The translations under genes and the position numbers were made by a program. The notes below the pieces were generated by a model. The model ran no database searches. It worked only from the letters and a program-made list of their open reading frames with translations, and was not told where the DNA came from. A stretch of 64,000 bases of DNA, from contig DATJED010000014.1 of the NCBI GenBank assembly GCA_035496935.1, forward strand, positions 1 through 64,000. The letters are read 5' to 3'. The DNA is from Pseudopedobacter sp035496935. Lineage in GTDB: Bacteria > Bacteroidota > Bacteroidia > Sphingobacteriales > Sphingobacteriaceae. This document shows positions 62,961-64,000 of the stretch, piece after piece (position 1 is the stretch's first letter; the number at the start of each line of letters is the position of its first letter).

Positions 62961-64000
62961 TTATTTAACTGGTATTAAACGGAATAGCTTTGTTTCGTGG
63001 CTTCTCACTTTCCCGTTCCACTTTTTGCCTTTTAATACCTGTTGTGCCTGCCACAAATCTTTAACCTCAAAACCTCCGGTTAAACCAAGTTTCTTAAACG
63101 AAACATTGATTTTTTGAGAAGTATTACTGCGATTTAAAATTGCCAAAGCATACTCTCCGTTAGCTAACGTTTTTAATATAATTGTCCAATCTTTATTGTT
63201 GACTTTTGCAACTCCGGGTAAGCCTAACTCATCCTGATTAATACCAATTACCTGTTTATTTAATAAGATTCTTTTTGTTTCGGCATTCATATTTCTAATA
63301 TCATTGGAAGCCGTAAGTGGGGAATTGAGTATGCTCCACAAACTCATCTGACTTTGATATTCTGTATCTGTACATCCTATGCCTCCTAAATCTCCTGATG
63401 GTCCTTTTTTACCGTATAAGCCAACAATAAGCATATCAAAGTCATTCCAATGGCCTGGCCCCGCGTACTGACTTAATTCTAAATTCTCATCCAAAATATC
63501 TATTATCCCTTCTCCGCCAGTACCCGGCTTTCTTTGCCATTTATCCCTCACATCATTAGTAGTCCGCCATAATTGCCCTCCTGCTTCGGCTGCCCATAGC
63601 CAAGGTTTACGTCCTCCCCACTCACAAATACCAAAAACAATATTTCTTCCGCTGGCTTTAAGTGCATTGGCCATTGTTTTATACCTCGCTTTGGCAGTTT
63701 CCATATCATCAGGAGCATGGCAGTAGTCATATTTTAGATAGTCAATATCCCAAGAGGCAAATGTTTTCGCATCCTGTTCTTCAAACCCTAAACTTGCAGT
63801 ATAACCCGCACAGGTTAATAATGCCGCGTCAGAATAAATCCCTAATTTTAACCCTCTTTCATGTACGTAGCCGGCCAATGCTTTAATTCCGGAAGGAAAT
63901 TTCTTAGAATCGGCAATAATATTATTTCTATTATCTCTTCCTCCCTGCCATCCATCATCTATAATAATATACTCATATCCGGTGGCCACCATTCCAGAGC
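62961..64000 (-). CDS. GH27 alpha-galactosidase, N-terminus beyond window edge
   Basis: The frame stays open to position 64000 (Ser-Gly precede the Met at 63992), so the N-terminal part, including its signal peptide, lies outside. The visible part has IIIDDGWQGG, LKYDYC (nucleophile Asp), ICEWGGRKPWLW and RTTNDVRDKW (acid/base Asp), all canonical GH27. The C-terminal beta domain is complete. It removes terminal alpha-galactose. It precedes the clan GH-D gene by 176 bp in the direction of transcription and may be in the same unit. Confidence 0.93.
   Translation of the reverse strand, partial: SGMVATGYEYIIIDDGWQGGRDNRNNIIADSKKFPSGIKALAGYVHERGLKLGIYSDAALLTCAGYTASLGFEEQDAKTFASWDIDYLKYDYCHAPDDMETAKARYKTMANALKASGRNIVFGICEWGGRKPWLWAAEAGGQLWRTTNDVRDKWQRKPGTGGEGIIDILDENLELSQYAGPGHWNDFDMLIVGLYGKKGPSGDLGGIGCTDTEYQSQMSLWSILNSPLTASNDIRNMNAETKRILLNKQVIGINQDELGLPGVAKVNNKDWTIILKTLANGEYALAILNRSNTSQKINVSFKKLGLTGGFEVKDLWQAQQVLKGKKWNGKVRSHETKLFRLIPVK

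Overview
The window comes from the chromosome of a low-GC member of the Bacteroidota, most like the Sphingobacteriaceae (Pedobacter and relatives). This rests on a SusC/SusD pair, several secreted enzymes with type IX secretion (T9SS) C-terminal tails, promoters of the TTTG-N18/20-TAnnTTTG class, a Bacteroidota-type tyrosine recombinase, and few Shine-Dalgarno sites. No species is claimed.

Layout. (1) 1-10053 is core chromosome: a tandem promoter pair pointing out of the left edge (probably an rRNA operon), a TyrA-like prephenate dehydrogenase, dnaA, a 5'-nucleotidase encoded as two separate domain genes, an A-type Fe-S carrier, an LpxH-like hydrolase, prfA and tRNA-Asp(GTC). (2) 10054 to about 21500 is an integrative mobilizable element next to the tRNA. 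It has a tyrosine recombinase, a mobilization set (MobC-like protein, relaxase, membrane accessory protein, candidate oriT), small HTH proteins, and cargo: a 1229-aa SIR2-domain protein divergent from a nucleotidyl-cyclase-like protein, a GIY-YIG protein and a decayed gene tail. No conjugation machinery is present. (3) 21531-55941 is a large polysaccharide utilization locus (PUL): GntR regulator, esterase, GH78 rhamnosidase, an unassigned putative hydrolase, GH105 unsaturated uronyl hydrolase, three PL8 lyases, SusD, SusC, two more GH78-like proteins, a cellobiose 2-epimerase / GH130 phosphorylase / sugar transporter cassette, an AraC regulator, a small ABC module and a GH106 rhamnosidase. (4) 56574-64000 holds a T9SS carbohydrate-binding protein, a lipoprotein, a large clan GH-D enzyme, and a GH27 alpha-galactosidase cut by the window edge.

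How the genes fit together. PL8 lyases would cut an acidic polysaccharide beside uronic acid. GH105 would remove the resulting unsaturated uronic acid, and GH78/GH106 enzymes would remove L-rhamnose. SusCD imports oligosaccharides. The GH130/epimerase/transporter set handles beta-mannobiose or mannosyl-glucose type disaccharides. No sulfatase is seen, which argues against ulvan or sulfated glycosaminoglycans and for a rhamnose/glucuronate (possibly also mannose) bacterial exopolysaccharide or plant gum.

The most notable new observation is a shared promoter element, ATAC-N17-ATA(C/G) on the + strand (direct half-sites 21 bp apart). It occurs upstream of four minus-strand transcription units in the PUL. 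In three of them it sits 23, 23 and 24 bp from a perfect TAnnTTTG -7 box. It probably defines one regulon, plausibly under the AraC protein encoded at 48501-49370.
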